Shown here piece by piece: positions 11,723-24,652 of a stretch of 64,000 nucleotides of DNA. The stretch spans positions 23,643,752 through 23,707,751 of the forward strand of contig CM034237.1 in assembly GCA_019916065.1 (NCBI GenBank), in the 5' to 3' direction. The notes under the pieces were generated by a model. It did no database searches. It was not told the DNA's origin and saw only the letters and a program-made list of their open reading frames with translations. Made by a program: the position numbers and the translations under genes. Positions within the stretch are counted from its first letter, which is position 1. The number at the start of each line of letters is the position of its first letter. This stretch comes from Vitellaria paradoxa (lineage: Eukaryota; Streptophyta; Magnoliopsida; Ericales; Sapotaceae).

Positions 11723-13863
11723 TTTCTTTTTTTTTATTAATTTATGGAATATGAAGATAATAAATAGCTCTTTGGACTTATATTTAATTTAAAAAAATTG
11801 ATAAGTTTTATTTTATTCAAAATAATTTGAATAAATTTCTGATCATCATCTTCTTTATAATCAAACCTTTATCATATGTTTTCGGCTTCAAGATATCCAC
11901 AAATGTCCATAGAATTATTCCAATATTTAGGAAGGTATTAAATAAGTTCCATTAAATTCACTTAATAAAAATATAGTTGTATAACTTGCTAGGTTGACAA
12001 AACAATGCCGAAAAATCAATTAAAATAAATCAAATTCATTTAAGGAAGACCAAATGAGGAAAGAATAAGTCCATTATTTCATTTGGGAATTTTATCAAAT
12101 ACTTGGTTTTACTTAGTCATTTTAGTTTGAATAAGTCATCCAACTATCCATGATAAAACTGATTGTCTAAGTCAATTATCATAAATATTAGAGTTTCGAA
12201 TAATACATAATATTCAGTTTAAAATAATTTCATATCAATTGGAAGATAACCAAGTAGCATCAATTTAACAATCCACTTCAGTATTATATCAAATAGTATA
12301 ATTGTTTCACTATATCAGACCTTGTGAACAAAATTACACATCAATAGAAATTTTTAACATGACAATAACTAACAGAAGGTAATTGGAAATTTAAATAAAC
12401 CTTTAAACATAATATTCTAAAAAAAATCCAAACAACATCAATTAAAGGCTAAGCAAAGATAGCAGAATAAAAGAAAATTCATATAAAATAGAGTAGAACT
12501 CCGATATTTATAAACTTTATATCTGTAGAAACTAGACTTTAAGACCTACAACTTTCATGTTTTACACTTTTTAAAATTCTAAGGTCTAAAGGTGCAAAAA
12601 TAACATTGAATTCAATTTGTTCAGAAGATACAGTTTTACACGTGCTCAGTATTTTGGGCATAACTTCTGACTCACAAATCGGATTGATGCAAATCTTTTT
12701 GGGTTGGAAAGAAAACTTAAAGGGCTACGACTTTTATGTTTAGCCGAAGCCTAATTCCACCGTTTTAGGGGTCAAAAACACATCAAAAGTTACAAACAGA
12801 GAGCTGTCAGCATGCTGGGCTATATCAGTCAAAGTTTTGGCTTTCCTACCTCTAATATGCGGGTATTATTTTTTTTATCACAATCAAGTTTCATACTTCA
12901 AACCGAGAAAAATGCTTCAGCTTCAAAATTGAAGGCATCAAATACATTTTAGGAGGTTCGTCATCCTACCTCAATGAAGATATTGGTGACCAAGTCTGAG
13001 AAGGAAAAAGGAGTTGAACTTTTAACACCACCCAATTGGAAAGTTCTAAGCCTTTCTTCTTCCTCTAAGCAACACCAACTCTCCAACCACACTAAATAAT
13101 GATTTTTTTTCTTATTTTTTTTCTCTTTGAAGGCACACAAATTTATAAGAAGTCATGGGAGTGTCGAGGAAGTATCGGTGGATAAAACAACCTCCATTTC
13201 CCATGCTTCAAAGTCACTAAGGTAGGATCACAATAGGTAGCATGATCCAAGAATCATGCTTACTTTTTGACTATCTAACCATATAATTTAAGAGAGGTAT
13301 TGGAGGATGGATGGAGATGGGTGGCATGATCCAGGAATCATGCTAGCTTTTTGACTAATTAAATAAATTATTTAAAAGATGATTTAAGTCTTTAAATCAT
13401 GCTTGCTAAATAATTTGAAAGAAATACTTTAAAGTCATCAATGTAAGGTCTTCTTTTTGACTAATAAACTAAATGATTTGAGAGATTGTGAGAGATGTAT
13501 GGAAGAAATGATGGATGGAAGATGAAGTTTGCCGAGAAATGATTTAGAGCTACTATTCATGAGTCAACTCAGTGAGTGATAAAGTGAGTTGAAGTGAGTT
13601 AAGATCAAAGAAAGGGTTGACCCATAGGTTAATGGGCTTGGGTTGAACCAAATAGGTAATTGGGCTAGAAATTGTTTGGATAAAAGTTTAGAAATTCTAC
13701 ATTAAACTCCACATAAGGTGGAATTAAATCTGAAAATCTTTCCAACTAATTTTATCATTCCAAAATATTTCAAATCCTCAATTTTCTAGATTTTTGCTAT
13801 AAAAAATATCACCACCACACTTAAGCAAATTAATTAAGAGAAAAAAAAATTCAGGTTATTACA

Positions 13864-15402
13864 TCAACCTTCCACCTCAATTAATAGATTGGTTGTCATT
13901 CACAACATCCCTCAAGTTCAAACGAGTGTTAAGCAATCAATCATCGTGACTCCACAATATGTTGATGACAATCCAATAGAATTACTAGATATTGTTGAAC
14001 AACCAGTTAAACCACATGCTCCTCAAGACGGTGTTGGTGTAACCTTAAGAAGGTCAACTAGAATAACAAAATCAGCAATCCCTAGTGATTATATTATATA
14101 AAATCAACTAGAAGGATTCTCTTGTATCTAAAAAGGATTCTCTCCAGATGATTTTGGCATTTGTTACACATTTTGATTTAAAATTGTAACAAATGAATGT
14201 GAAAAACTATTTTTCTTAATGGTGATCTAAAGAAGGAGGTTTAGATAAAACAACTAGAAGGATTTTTTTTTTTTTTTGAAAGGTACAACTAAAAGGATTC
14301 TTCTCTAGCAATGGTGAGCATTTGGTATGTATGCTCAAGAAATCCATATATGAATTAAAACAAGCTTCCTATCAGTAGTATTTAAAATTTCATGATGTCA
14401 TATCTTCATTTGAATTTGAAGAGAACATCATAGATCAATGTATATACCAGAAGGTCAGTGGGAGTAAAATTTATTTCCTTATGAAGATCAGTGGATGATA
14501 TTTTGCTTGCAATCAATGATAAGGTTTTGCTCTATATGGTGAAAGAATTTCCATCTAAAAGTTTTAAAATGAAAGATATGGGTGATATGGCTTATGTCAT
14601 TGGCATTAAGATACATTGGAATAGATCTTGTGGTATTTTAGGTTTGTCTCGAGACCTATATCAATAAGGTTTTAGAGAGATTTTGAATGAAAGATTGTTC
14701 ACCAAGTGTAGCACCCATTATGAAGGGTGATAGGTTTAATTTGAAGCAGTGCCCTGAAAAATGATCTTGAAAGGGAACAAATAAAGAACATTCATATGCT
14801 TCTGCTGTTGAAAGCCTAATGTATGCTTAGGTCTGCATAAGATCTAATATTTCATTTACTGTGGGAATGTTCGAAAGATATTAGAATAACAAATTAGACC
14901 ACTGGAAAGCTACAAAAAAAGTGATGAGGTACCTTCAAGGGACTAAGGATTACATGCTTATGTACAAGCAGAATAGTAATCTGGAAGTAATTGACTACTC
15001 TGATTCAGACTTCACTGGCTGTGTTGATTCACATAAATCAACATCTAGATATGTTTTTATGTTTGTCGGCGGAGCTATATCTTGGAGAAGTGCAAATCAA
15101 ACCTTAACTACTACTTCTACTATGGAGGCAGAGTTTGTTTCTTATTTTGAGGCTACTTCGCTTGGTGTATGGATGAAGAGTTTCATATTTGGGCTTAGAA
15201 TTATGGATTATATTTCTAGGCCATTGAAGATGTATTGTTACAATTCAGCTGCCTTTTTTTATGGATAAGAACAACAAAAGTAGTAGTTGAAGCAAACACA
15301 TCAAGTATTTGGCCATAAGGGAACGTAGTAAAGAAAAGAAAGTGGTCATCGAGCATGTTAGCACTGAACTGATGACAGCTAATCCTTTGACAAAAAACAT
15401 GC
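13864..15402 (+). pseudogene. Host Ty1/copia pol fragment: linker, RT end and RNase H
   Basis: From the TCAAC duplication the frame reads QPSTSINRLVVIHN and runs to about 14101 (LRRSTRITKSAIPSDYII), the usual linker before copia RT. A decayed RT follows with the VDDILLAIND catalytic motif at about 14491 and FKMKDMGDMAYVIG. RNase H is open from 14921 to 15268 (RYLQGTKDYMLMY, YSDSDFTGC, TSTMEAEF). The end, ELMTANPLTKNM, breaks at 15402 where the solo LTR inserted and resumes at 26725. Gag, protease and integrase are not seen; they would lie left of the window. A run of T and short indels disrupt 14100-14700. Confidence 0.88.
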
Positions 15403-15569
15403 TGTAATACCCCGAATTTTTTCATGTTAATATAATTTGATGGTTTTAACATATTTTGGGCATGTTAGTATGTTAATTAAGTAAGTTTAGCCATTAAAGA
15501 TGACTTAGGGGTGTGAATTTTGGAAGAAATTGGCAAAATAGCTCAAAAGTCAACATTTTGACTCAGAAG

Positions 15570-15655
15570 CACGCTGAGGGGCGCCCGAGGTTTATGAGGG
15601 GCGCCCATGGCTCTAGAACGAGCGCCCGTGGTTTTTAAAGGTGCCCCACTTGTGC
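15570..15655 (+). repeat. GGCGCCC minisatellite cluster 1 in the solo LTR
   Basis: Four GCGCCC or GTGCCCC words about 20-25 bp apart, each in a context like gGGGCGCCCatGG. The cluster is far GC-richer than its surroundings. The left LTR has the equivalent cluster at 1110-1215. Confidence 0.7.
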
Positions 15656-16429
15656 AGAAAATCAGTAGTAGGGGTCATCTGCGTTTTCCAGCCGGCCCCT
15701 CACCCCTATACACCTATATTAGGGCTAGGGGGATGGAAAAATCCGGAAGACACTATTTGGGGATTAAAATATTGGTTATATATATATATTTATATTATTG
15801 ATTTGATGCAAGAGAGAGAGAGAGAGAAGTTGCTTGGAAGAGGGAGAACCGGGTGGAGAAGCAAAAGAAGAATAAAGAAAAGCAAAGATGAAGAAAAAGA
15901 CCAGCAGGTAGAGAATTCAAGGTAGGTTCTTCCACCCTTTATGAAATCTAAATTCCTTTTGCAAGATTGTAATTAGAACCCTAAGGAAGCCTCCTATGTA
16001 ATTTGTTTGAAGTTTTGATCAAGGAGGGAGGAGATTGACCTCATCAAAGTTTGAGGGTTTGGAAGCTCAAGACACCCTCTTGTTGATCTATCTTCTTACC
16101 ACTTGAGGTAGGGATTTCTAGTCTCATTTTAACATATATGAGATGTATTTGATCTAGTAAATACTTCTATAAGATTTGGAAACCTTGGAAGTGGAGTTTG
16201 TGTGGATGAATGGTTGTGTGTATATATATGTAAGAGTTGGAGCAAGATTTTTGGATTGAAGAAATGAATGGATTAAAATTTGTTTTGATGGACTTTTTGG
16301 AGTCTTCTAGGTCCTAGACAACCCAAGAAAATAAGGTATTAGGTTAGATATTGGATTGGGCAAAGTTTGGAATCTAAAAACATGGCTTAGAGCTTGAACC
16401 GGAGCAGAGTAACTTTCTGGACAACAGAG

Positions 16430-16546
16430 AGGCGCCCATGGGTTTTGGTGGGGCGCCCATGACCCTTGAGGGGCACCCATGATCTTATGTGTGGCACCCA
16501 TGACCCTTCAGGGGCGCCCATGAACTTTTGGTGGGGCGCCCACCGA
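16430..16546 (+). repeat. GGCGCCC minisatellite cluster 2 in the solo LTR
   Basis: Six units of about 19-24 bp, each with GGCGCCCATG or GGCACCCATG followed by a variable linker (ACCCTT, GGTTTTGGT and similar). GGCGCC is a perfect palindrome. The equivalent cluster in the left LTR is at about 240-360. Confidence 0.75.
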
Positions 16547-18217
16547 GACCAGAACACTTTTCCTGATTTTTCTTAACTTGACTTCCTACCTTAGGATTAT
16601 GAAGGGGTTGGTAATTTGTTTGTATGTGAGACTTTTATTTGATTAATTATATGGATTTTAAAACGGAAATGAGCTTTCAAAAAGTGATTAAGGATTGATT
16701 ATCTTAAACCTATGGGATTAAGCTTATAAAGGGGAAATGCTTGCTACCATGAATGAAATGAATTGGAAGCCTACTTTGAGATAAGGGTCTTAATCAAATA
16801 GAATTGTGAATATGTCTTGATATAAACTAAATGTTGAGGTATATGAACTTGTGATTGATTAAGTGAAAGGGTAACTTGACAAAGAGACATATGTTTATAA
16901 TTTTGGTAAATGTGGAATGCTTAATATGGTTTAATCAATGCGATATGTAATAAGCTATGGAATGAACCGTAACATTGACATGTGTGTAGAATGGTATATA
17001 TATTGAATAATGTTAAATGTTTAATAAGGTTAATCAATGTTGATATGTGATGAATCTTGGGATGAACCGAAAAGTGAACTTTTGTTAACAAATGATGGAA
17101 ATTAAATGAGGCTTGGATTAAATAAAATGAAGAGATGAAATGAGTTGTGCTACATGATGAAATGGAATGTGGTTGTCTGTATTGGAAAGTGATGATGATG
17201 AATGTGAATTGTGATTGATGAGTATTGAATGTGATGAATGATTGGTTGTGTGTGATGGGGGTCGTGGTGGGGTGTGGTAAACAGGAAGGGTATTGAGATT
17301 ACCCTCGGGTTGAGAGTCCCGGAACCTGCGCAGGGTTAGGTGTCAATGCCAGTGGGTTAGTAGCCCACAACATTGTGAGTGTATGGGTTACCCGTGACCT
17401 TGGATTGTGATCCTAAACGATGGTGTTCGGTTTGCCGTTTCCGTTGGGTCTGGACCCATAAAAGACGGTGTTGTGTATACACCCAACCCTCGATGATTTG
17501 TGTGACTATGATTGTGTGATGGATTGATGGAAAGTGGTATTGTGGATGTGATGTCATGATTGAAATATGAACAAATGTAACGAGGATGTGGATATGTGAT
17601 TGAGTGTTGACTATGTAATAATGTGATATGGAATATGATTGGATACAAAGTTAGGAAATTTAATAATGGAAAATAATTGGAATGGAATGCTACACTATGA
17701 TGTTATTGAATAAAGATAAATATTGTAAGTATGGTTATGAGGCCGACTATGCTTAAACATTAAAGAGATAATTGAAAAGTGATATGAACACATGTATGGA
17801 ATTTCAAAGATTAAGTATTAATTGGAATTGAATCCTTCTTATGATATTGTTGTGTAAAAATTTATATATTCTAAATCGGTTATATAGTTATGTTGATAAA
17901 TTGTTGTGGCTCTAGAACATATTGAGATAACTAGATGCACCATGAATAGTATGCACGTTTGGAATACATATCATATATATTTGTTTGAGACGTCATGGGC
18001 ACAAGTGGATCCATGCTCACGTCCCTACAGAATTTGGTACAGGTACAGGCCATGATAATCAGGTGGGCTAATGGGGTTGGACTAGAAGGGTGTGCATGAG
18101 CCCTACCAAGCTTAGCAAAGCTCTTGGTTATTTAGTTTAAATTTCTTTTAGAATTGTAATGTTGGACATTGATGACTTATTCGATTTGATTGTAAGGGCC
18201 CTAAGGCCTAAGTTATG

Positions 18218-19841
18218 TGTTGGCCCAAGGTTTATAAAGTTAGTTTTATAATTGATTTTGATGATAACAAACATTGAATTAAATTTTCACAATTAATTTT
18301 CAAATAGACATTGTATTAAATGTTAGAATTCATTTGATAGATTCAAGATAATAGAGTTGGAAGAGATTGATATTATTTTTTAGATATTTTCACATAATTT
18401 GGATGAAGGAATAAATGAATTTCAAAGTTGGGAGTAATAGAAATCAAAGTAAGATAAAGATTTGAACTAGAGGTTAACTCGGATAAACAAAGAAATCAGA
18501 CATATGTCAGTATATAGATGATATCTTAAGATCCAACGGTTCAAATTTCATGAAATTTTAATATAGTAAACTAGACTTCTATATCTACAACTTTACCGAA
18601 GGGAAATGTTTGTGGATCTAACGTTAAGATATCAAAACATGAGCTGGAATATTAGTCATTACAGAAAAGTTTTAATTCTGGATTCTGGAGCTAGTCTTAG
18701 TTTTTGAGACATAACTTATACTCTACAGCTTTAACAATTTTGATTTTTGGTGTGTAAAAAGAAGACTCAAAAATCTACAACTTTTGTAGTTTAAGTTTCT
18801 TCTAATTCGAAAAGTATCATGGTGAAACAGAAGCTTAAACTGGAAACACAGATTCAGAATGTCAGAAAAAGCTATCAGAAGCTGGTTTTGGTTTAGAAGC
18901 CATATCTGACTATCTAACTGTTTGATGAAGCTCACATTTTGTCATGTGATTGCTGACTTATATATATACAAAGTCTTTACTCTGAGGCAATGTCAGATTT
19001 GAACGTTATAAGGGTGAAAAATGGTCACAAAAATATCTCCGAAAATCTGAAACTGAAAGACAGCATTGGAAGCAAGGAAATTCAATTTCTTTCAAGGGCA
19101 AAAGTGTCTTTTCACTTAGTAACGACCGTTTGGAGATTTTCATCTATAAATAGAGCCTCAAACTCAGATTCAAGAAGAAGAACAAGGCAAGAAAGAAGTG
19201 CTTACAAAGAGATACAAGAAATTCCATAACTTTTTTTTTTTGGTAAGTCAAAAAAAAAAAATTCCATAACTTTGCAAACATAGAATGATTTCTTCCCACA
19301 CTTGTGCTTCATCTTTCATATTCAACTTGTGAGAGTTTCTTTTTGATTTGATTGAGTTATAAACTCATCATTGTTGTTTTAAGAAAGGGAAATTTAAAGC
19401 CCTTTTAATTTGTGAGAGTTGGGTGAGCTCTTGTTGGTTTTGGTTCAAGTGTTAGAACCAAAACAAAAGACTTTCTTTGAGAGAGACTTGTGTGAGTGAT
19501 TTGGGGATAAAATCACTTGGGAAAGGTTTCTAGCACCTTGGGAAGCTAGTGTGTAATAATCTCTTCAAAGAATAGTGAAGAAATCTCAAGGAAGGCCTTG
19601 GGGAGTGGACGTAGGCAACATTGAAGCCGAACCACTATAAATCGATCGTGTTTGCTTCTCTTCCCTTCTCTTTATATTTATTGCAAACACTAGCACTCAC
19701 TCTTTATTCACAAATATTAAATAATTTTTTTTGTGCATTTCATATTCATCTTGACATATTTGTTTTAGGGTTGAAATTTTTATTGCAAACTTTTTAAGCA
19801 ACCCTATTCACCCCCCTCTAGTGTTGCTATTTGGGATAACA
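18218..19841 (+). repeat. 5' LTR of the 18218 copia element
   Basis: Direct repeat of 24954-26535. TG...CA ends are intact. A T-run followed by GGTAAGTCAAAAAAA interrupts it at about 19228-19260 and is also in the other copy. The primer site follows directly. Confidence 0.93.
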
Positions 19842-19842
19842 A

Positions 19843-19855
19843 TTGGCATCAAAGC
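19843..19855 (+). other. Primer-binding site of the 18218 copia element
   Basis: TTGGCATCAAAGC lies one base after the 5' LTR. It is a mutated form of TGGTATCAGAGC, the initiator tRNA-Met complement; the two changes are C:G to T:A type or the reverse. Confidence 0.75.
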
Positions 19856-19897
19856 AAGGGCTCTTATTTTTGACTTAACCGTCTAAGAGTTAAGATC

Positions 19898-21518
19898 ATG
19901 GCAACATCGTTTGGCGCCTCCACTTTTGAAGGCCAATCGACCCACCTACCTCTTTTGTTCAATGGAACAAACTATAATTATTGGAAGGCCAGAATGAGAA
20001 TCTATGTTCAAGCCATTGATTATGGGTCATGGAAAGTCATATCTAATGGACCTTATGTTCCTTCTAAAACCGTAGATAATAGGATTGTTCTCAAGGATGA
20101 ATGTGAATGAACCGAAGCCGATGAAGCTAAAGTCCAATTAAATGCCAAAGCTATGAACATGTTATATTATACACTTGACCCTAATGAGTTTAATAGAATT
20201 TCTACATGTGAAACCGCTAAAGAAATTTGGGATAAATTAGAAGTCACTCATGAAGGTACTAATCAAGTTAAAGAGTCTAAAATTAGTATGCTTGTTCATC
20301 ATTATGAATTGTTAAAATGAAACTGGATGAGTCTATTTCAGAAATGTTTACTAGATTTACTGATATTATAAATAGTTTGAAATCTCTTGGTAAAATCTAT
20401 ACTAATGTTAAAATGGTGAGAAAAATTCTTAGGTCTTTGCCAAAGGGATGGGAGCCAAAGGTGGCGGCTATCCAAGAAACAAAAGATCTCACGAAATTGA
20501 GCTTAGATGAACTCTTGGGTTCCCTTATGACCCATGAGATTACTTTAAAAGCTAATGAGGAAGAAGATTCCAAAAAGAAGAAAGGAATTGCTTTCAAGTC
20601 CAGATTTAATGATAAAAAGGTGGATGAATCAAGTGATGAAGATGATGAAGACATTGCTATGATCACTAGAAAATTCAAGAAATACATTAACAAAAAGAAG
20701 CAAGGTGGAAGAAAATTCCACAAGAAGGAGACAATCAAATGAGACTCAAGTAAGAAAGATATTATCATTTGCTATGAATGCAAAAAGCCCGGCCATATCA
20801 AGCCCGAATGTCCTCAACTCAAAAAGAGTTATAAAAAGGACAAAAAGAATGCAATGGTGGCAATATGGGGAAATAGCGATGATAGTTCCTCCGATAATGA
20901 GTCAAATGGAGAAGAAATTGTAAACATTTGTTTTATGGCTAGAATGAGGTATGTGAATCTTCTAATCAATTTACTTATGATGAACTTTTAAATACTTTTG
21001 AAGATTTACATCATGAATTTAAGAAAATTGCTTCAAAGAATGTTTCTCTAAAAAAGTTGGTTTCTTCTCTTTCTCAAGAAAATGATGCTTTAAAGAAAGA
21101 AAATGAATTTTCAAAAAATGAGCTTGAAACAAATGAGCTCCAAAACGAAAATGAAACCTTAAAAAATCAAGTAGAGGATTTAACAAAATCTCTTGCAAAG
21201 TTTGTTAAAGGAAATGAAAACTTGGATATAATTCTTGGTAGACAAAGATGTGTTTTTAATAAAAGTGGAATTGGTTTCAATCCATCTAGAAAGCAAAAAT
21301 TTTATAAGGATTTGTTTTGGAAAACATCTTCTAGTAATCATTCTACTTGTCATTATTGCAATAATATAGGACATATTATTCATTCATGCCCTTATAGGAG
21401 AAAGACTTATAGTAGACCCAAAATGATGTGGGTTCCAAAGAAGAAAATGAATTTAAATGATGATATGTCTAACCTTCAAGGACCCATGAAAATTTGGGTA
21501 CCAAAAGTCAATGGTTGA
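19898..21518 (+). pseudogene. gag: copia gag with UBN2-like core, two zinc knuckles and coiled coil
   Basis: The ATG at 19898 opens MATSFGAS...LPLLFNGTNYNYWKARM, a DUF4219-like start. A stop at 20108 falls inside. A one-base shift just before 20317 moves to the frame of the UBN2-like region (DESISEMFTRFTDIINSLKSLG), which is open to 20742. There a TGA replaces a probable TGG, and the same frame continues into the knuckle CYECKKPGHIKPEC (about 20769-20812). Another shift near 20940 leads to 21057-21518, with a heptad-rich helix (ENDALKKENEFSKNELETNE) and a second knuckle CHYCNNIGHIIHSC. The segment ends WVPKVNG and a stop just before protease. Confidence 0.85.
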
Positions 21519-21537
21519 TTTTCTCTTGTAGGTTTTC

Positions 21538-24500
21538 TTGAAATCTAAATCAAAGAGTAAAAGATGGTTCCTTGATAGTGCTTGCTCAAGGCATATAACG
21601 GGTGATGCAACCATATTCACTTTTTTATCTTCTAAAAATGGAGGATTTGTCACTTTTGGAGACAATAGCAAAGGAAGAATTATTGGTATAAGTAACATTG
21701 GTAAACCTCCATTCCCTACCATTGAAAATGTATTATTAGTTAAAGGTTTAAAACATAATTTGCTTAGTATTAGTCAATTATGTGATAAAGATAATCGTGT
21801 TATATTTGATAATTCCCATTGCATCATAGAGAACATTAATGACCATAAGACATTATTTGTAGGGCATAGACATGAAAATGTTTATGTTGTTCATTTAAAT
21901 GATTTATCCTTGAATGATGTCAAATGTTTTTTTGGTAATGAGTGATAATAGTTGGTTATGGCATAGAAGACTTGGACATGCTAGCATGGATTTAATTTCA
22001 AAACTTTCCAAAAATGACTTAGTTGTTGGTTTACCCAATATTAAATTTGAAAAAGACAAATTATGTGATGCATGTCAATTTAGAAAACAAGTTAAAACAT
22101 CTTTCAAATCTAAAAATATAGTTTCAACTTCTAGGCCATTACAATTACTACACATGGATCTATTTGGCCCTATTAGGACTTTTAGTCTTGGTGGAAAATC
22201 ATATGCACTTGTGGTTGTTGATGATTACTCTAGATTTACATAGGTGTCATTCCTAGCTCATAAGGATGAAGCTTTCTATGCTTTTACAAAACTTTTTCAG
22301 AAACTTCAAAATGAAAAGGGATTTCTTATTTCTTCAATTAGAAGTGACCATGGTAGAGAACTTGAAAATTCTTCTTTTGAAAAATATTGTGATGAACATG
22401 GTATAGATCATAATTTCTCGGCTCCTAGAACTCCTCAACAAAATGGTGTAGTTGAGAGGAAGAATATGACTCTTGAAGAAATAGCTAAAGCTATGCTTTG
22501 TGAAAATAATCTACCAAAGTACTTTTGGGCCGAGGCGGTTAACACCGCTTTTTATATTGTAAACCGAGTAATTATTAGACCTATTATAAAGAAAACTCCA
22601 TATGAACTATAGAAAGGTAGAAAGCCTAATATTAGCTACTTTCATGCATTTGATTGTAAATGTTTTGTTTTAAATAATAATAAAGATAATTTGGAAAAAA
22701 TTGATACTAAATCGGATGAAGCAATATTTCTTGGATATTCTACTTCTGGTAAATCTTATAGAGTATATAATAAAAGAACTTTAGTTGTAGAAAAATCTAT
22801 TCATGTTGCATTTGATGAATCTAACACATTTTCTTCCAAGAATATTGAAAATAATAATGACATAGGATTAGAACAAAGAATGAAAAGCATCACTATTCAA
22901 GAGGGAGAAGGAAAGTCAATGAATGAAGATAAAGATGAACCATTAGCCATTGAAAATGCTTCAAAGCTTGATGAGTTCAAGAACAATAAAAAAGACTTAC
23001 CAAAAGAATGGAGATATGTTCACAATCACCCTAAGGATTTAATCATTGGTGATCCATCCAAAGGTATAACCACTCGTTCATCTCTTAAAAATATTTGTAA
23101 TAATCTAGCTTTTCTTTCTCAAATTGAGCCTAGATGTTTTCAAGAAGCCAAAAGTGATAAAAGTTGGATTTTAGCTATACAAGAAGAGCTTAATCAATTT
23201 GAAAGAAATCAAGTTTGGGATTTAGTCCCAAGACCTAATGATCATCTCATGATTGGAACAAAATGGGTTTTTAGAAATAAAATGGATGAATCCAGGATAG
23301 TTATTAGAAATAAAGCTCAATTGGTTGCCCAAGGTTTTAATCAAGAAGAAGGAATTGATTTTGATGAAACTTTTGCTCCGGTAGCTAGATTAGAAGCAAT
23401 TAGAATGTTACTTGCAATTGCATGTTTTAGAAATTTCAAACTTTATCAAATGGATGTTAAATGTGTTTTTCTAAATGGATACATTTCGGAGAAAGTTTAT
23501 GTTGAACAACCTCCCGGTTTTGAAAATTATGAATTTCTAAATCATGTTTATAAACTCAAAAAGGCTTTATATGGTTTAAAACAAGCTCCAAGATCTTGGT
23601 ATGAAAGATTAAGTAAATTTTTTATTGAAAATGGTTTTACTAGAGGGCAAATTGACACTATTTTTTTTATTAAAACCAAAAATCATGATATACTTATTAT
23701 TCAAATATATGTGGATGATATTATATTTGGTGCTACTAATGACTCTCTTTGTCAAGAATTTGCTAAGAGCATGCAAGGTGAATTTGAAATGAGTATGATG
23801 GAAGAGCTAAATTATTTTCTTGGACTTCAAATTAAGCAAACTAAGGAAGGCATCTTCATAAACCAAGCCAAGTACACAAAAGATCTACTCAAGAGGTTTG
23901 GAATGGAAAATATAAAGCTTATTGGGACCCCTATAAGTCCTTCAAGCAAACTTGACAAGGATAAAAATGGTAAAAAAGTTGATGAAAAACTTTATAGAGG
24001 TATGATTAGCTCACTCTTATACTTAATGGCAAGTAGACCCGATATTATGTTTAGTGTATGCATGTGCGCTAGATTTCAATAATGCCCTAAGGAATCTCAT
24101 GTTATTGCCGTTAAACGTAATCTTAGATATTTATTAGGAACACCTAATTTAGGATTATTTTATCATAGAGATATTGCTTTTCACCTTATTGGTTACTCCG
24201 ATACAGACTTTGTGGGGTGCAAGGTTGATAGAAAAAGTACTAGTGGAACTTGTCAATTTCTATGTCATTCACTTATATCATGGTTTAGCAAGAAGCAAAA
24301 TTCCGCAGCATTGTCTACTGCGGAAGCCGAGTATATCGCAGCTGGAAGTTGTTGTGCACAAATTTTATGGATGAAACAACAATTAGAAAATTTTGGACTC
24401 TACTTTGATCATATTCCAATTAATTGTGATAATACTAGTGCTATTAATTTATCAAAGAATCCCATTCAACATTCTAGAACCAAACACATTGAAATTAGAC

Positions 24501-24652
24501 ACCATTTTCTTAGAGATCATGTTCAAAAAGGCGATATTATTCTAGAATTTATTAGAACAAAAAATCAACTAACTGATATTTTTACTAAGCCATTGAATGA
24601 GGATAGATTTTGTTATATTCGTAGAGAACTTGGTATGTCTAATCCAATATGA
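21538..24652 (+). pseudogene. pol: copia pol: protease, integrase, RT, RNase H, with premature stops
   Basis: In order: protease WFLDSACSRHITG (from 21565); the pre-integrase zinc finger LWHRRLGHAS and CDACQFRKQ (21955-22100); the integrase core HMDLFGPI, VVDDYSRFT, IRSDHGREL and PQQNGVVERKN (22150-22470); RT from about 23150 with [22 protein letters not shown] and the catalytic YVDD at 23708-23719; RNase H with STAEAEYIAA and a DRFCYIRRELGM end at 24652. Stops at 22241 and 22610 replace tryptophan codons; one near 24080 and a frame change around 21914 also break it. The RT block 22691-24082 (463 residues) is the longest open part. Confidence 0.92.

Larger units (their letters stand above)
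1429..13863 (-). mobile_element. Complete, decayed Ty3/gypsy retrotransposon with chromodomain (Tekay/Del-like)
   Basis: A 12.4 kb element on the minus strand bounded by LTRs of about 3.8 kb and a 5 bp TCAAC duplication (1424-1428 and 13864-13868). In transcription order from high to low coordinate it has the 5' LTR, a tRNA-Met primer site, gag with a CCHC knuckle, protease, reverse transcriptase, RNase H, integrase, a degenerate chromodomain, a polypurine tract and the 3' LTR. The pol order with integrase last defines Ty3/gypsy; very long LTRs and a C-terminal chromodomain fit the Tekay/Del lineage. Every coding block is broken by stops or frameshifts, so it is not autonomous. By eye the first 280 bp of the LTRs differ at roughly 5-6% of positions, so the insertion is not recent. 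Confidence 0.93.
10039..13863 (-). repeat. 5' LTR of the gypsy element
   Basis: Direct repeat of 1429-5225. It begins on the minus strand with TGTAATAACCTG at 13863 and ends CGGGGCGTAATA at 10039, two bases before the primer-binding site. Being next to the primer site makes it the 5' LTR and so the one that would carry the element promoter. Confidence 0.93.

Noticed and set aside
20397..20768. 123-codon minus-strand frame rich in Ser and Phe
   Set aside because: It is the complement of the copia gag frame with low-complexity residues.
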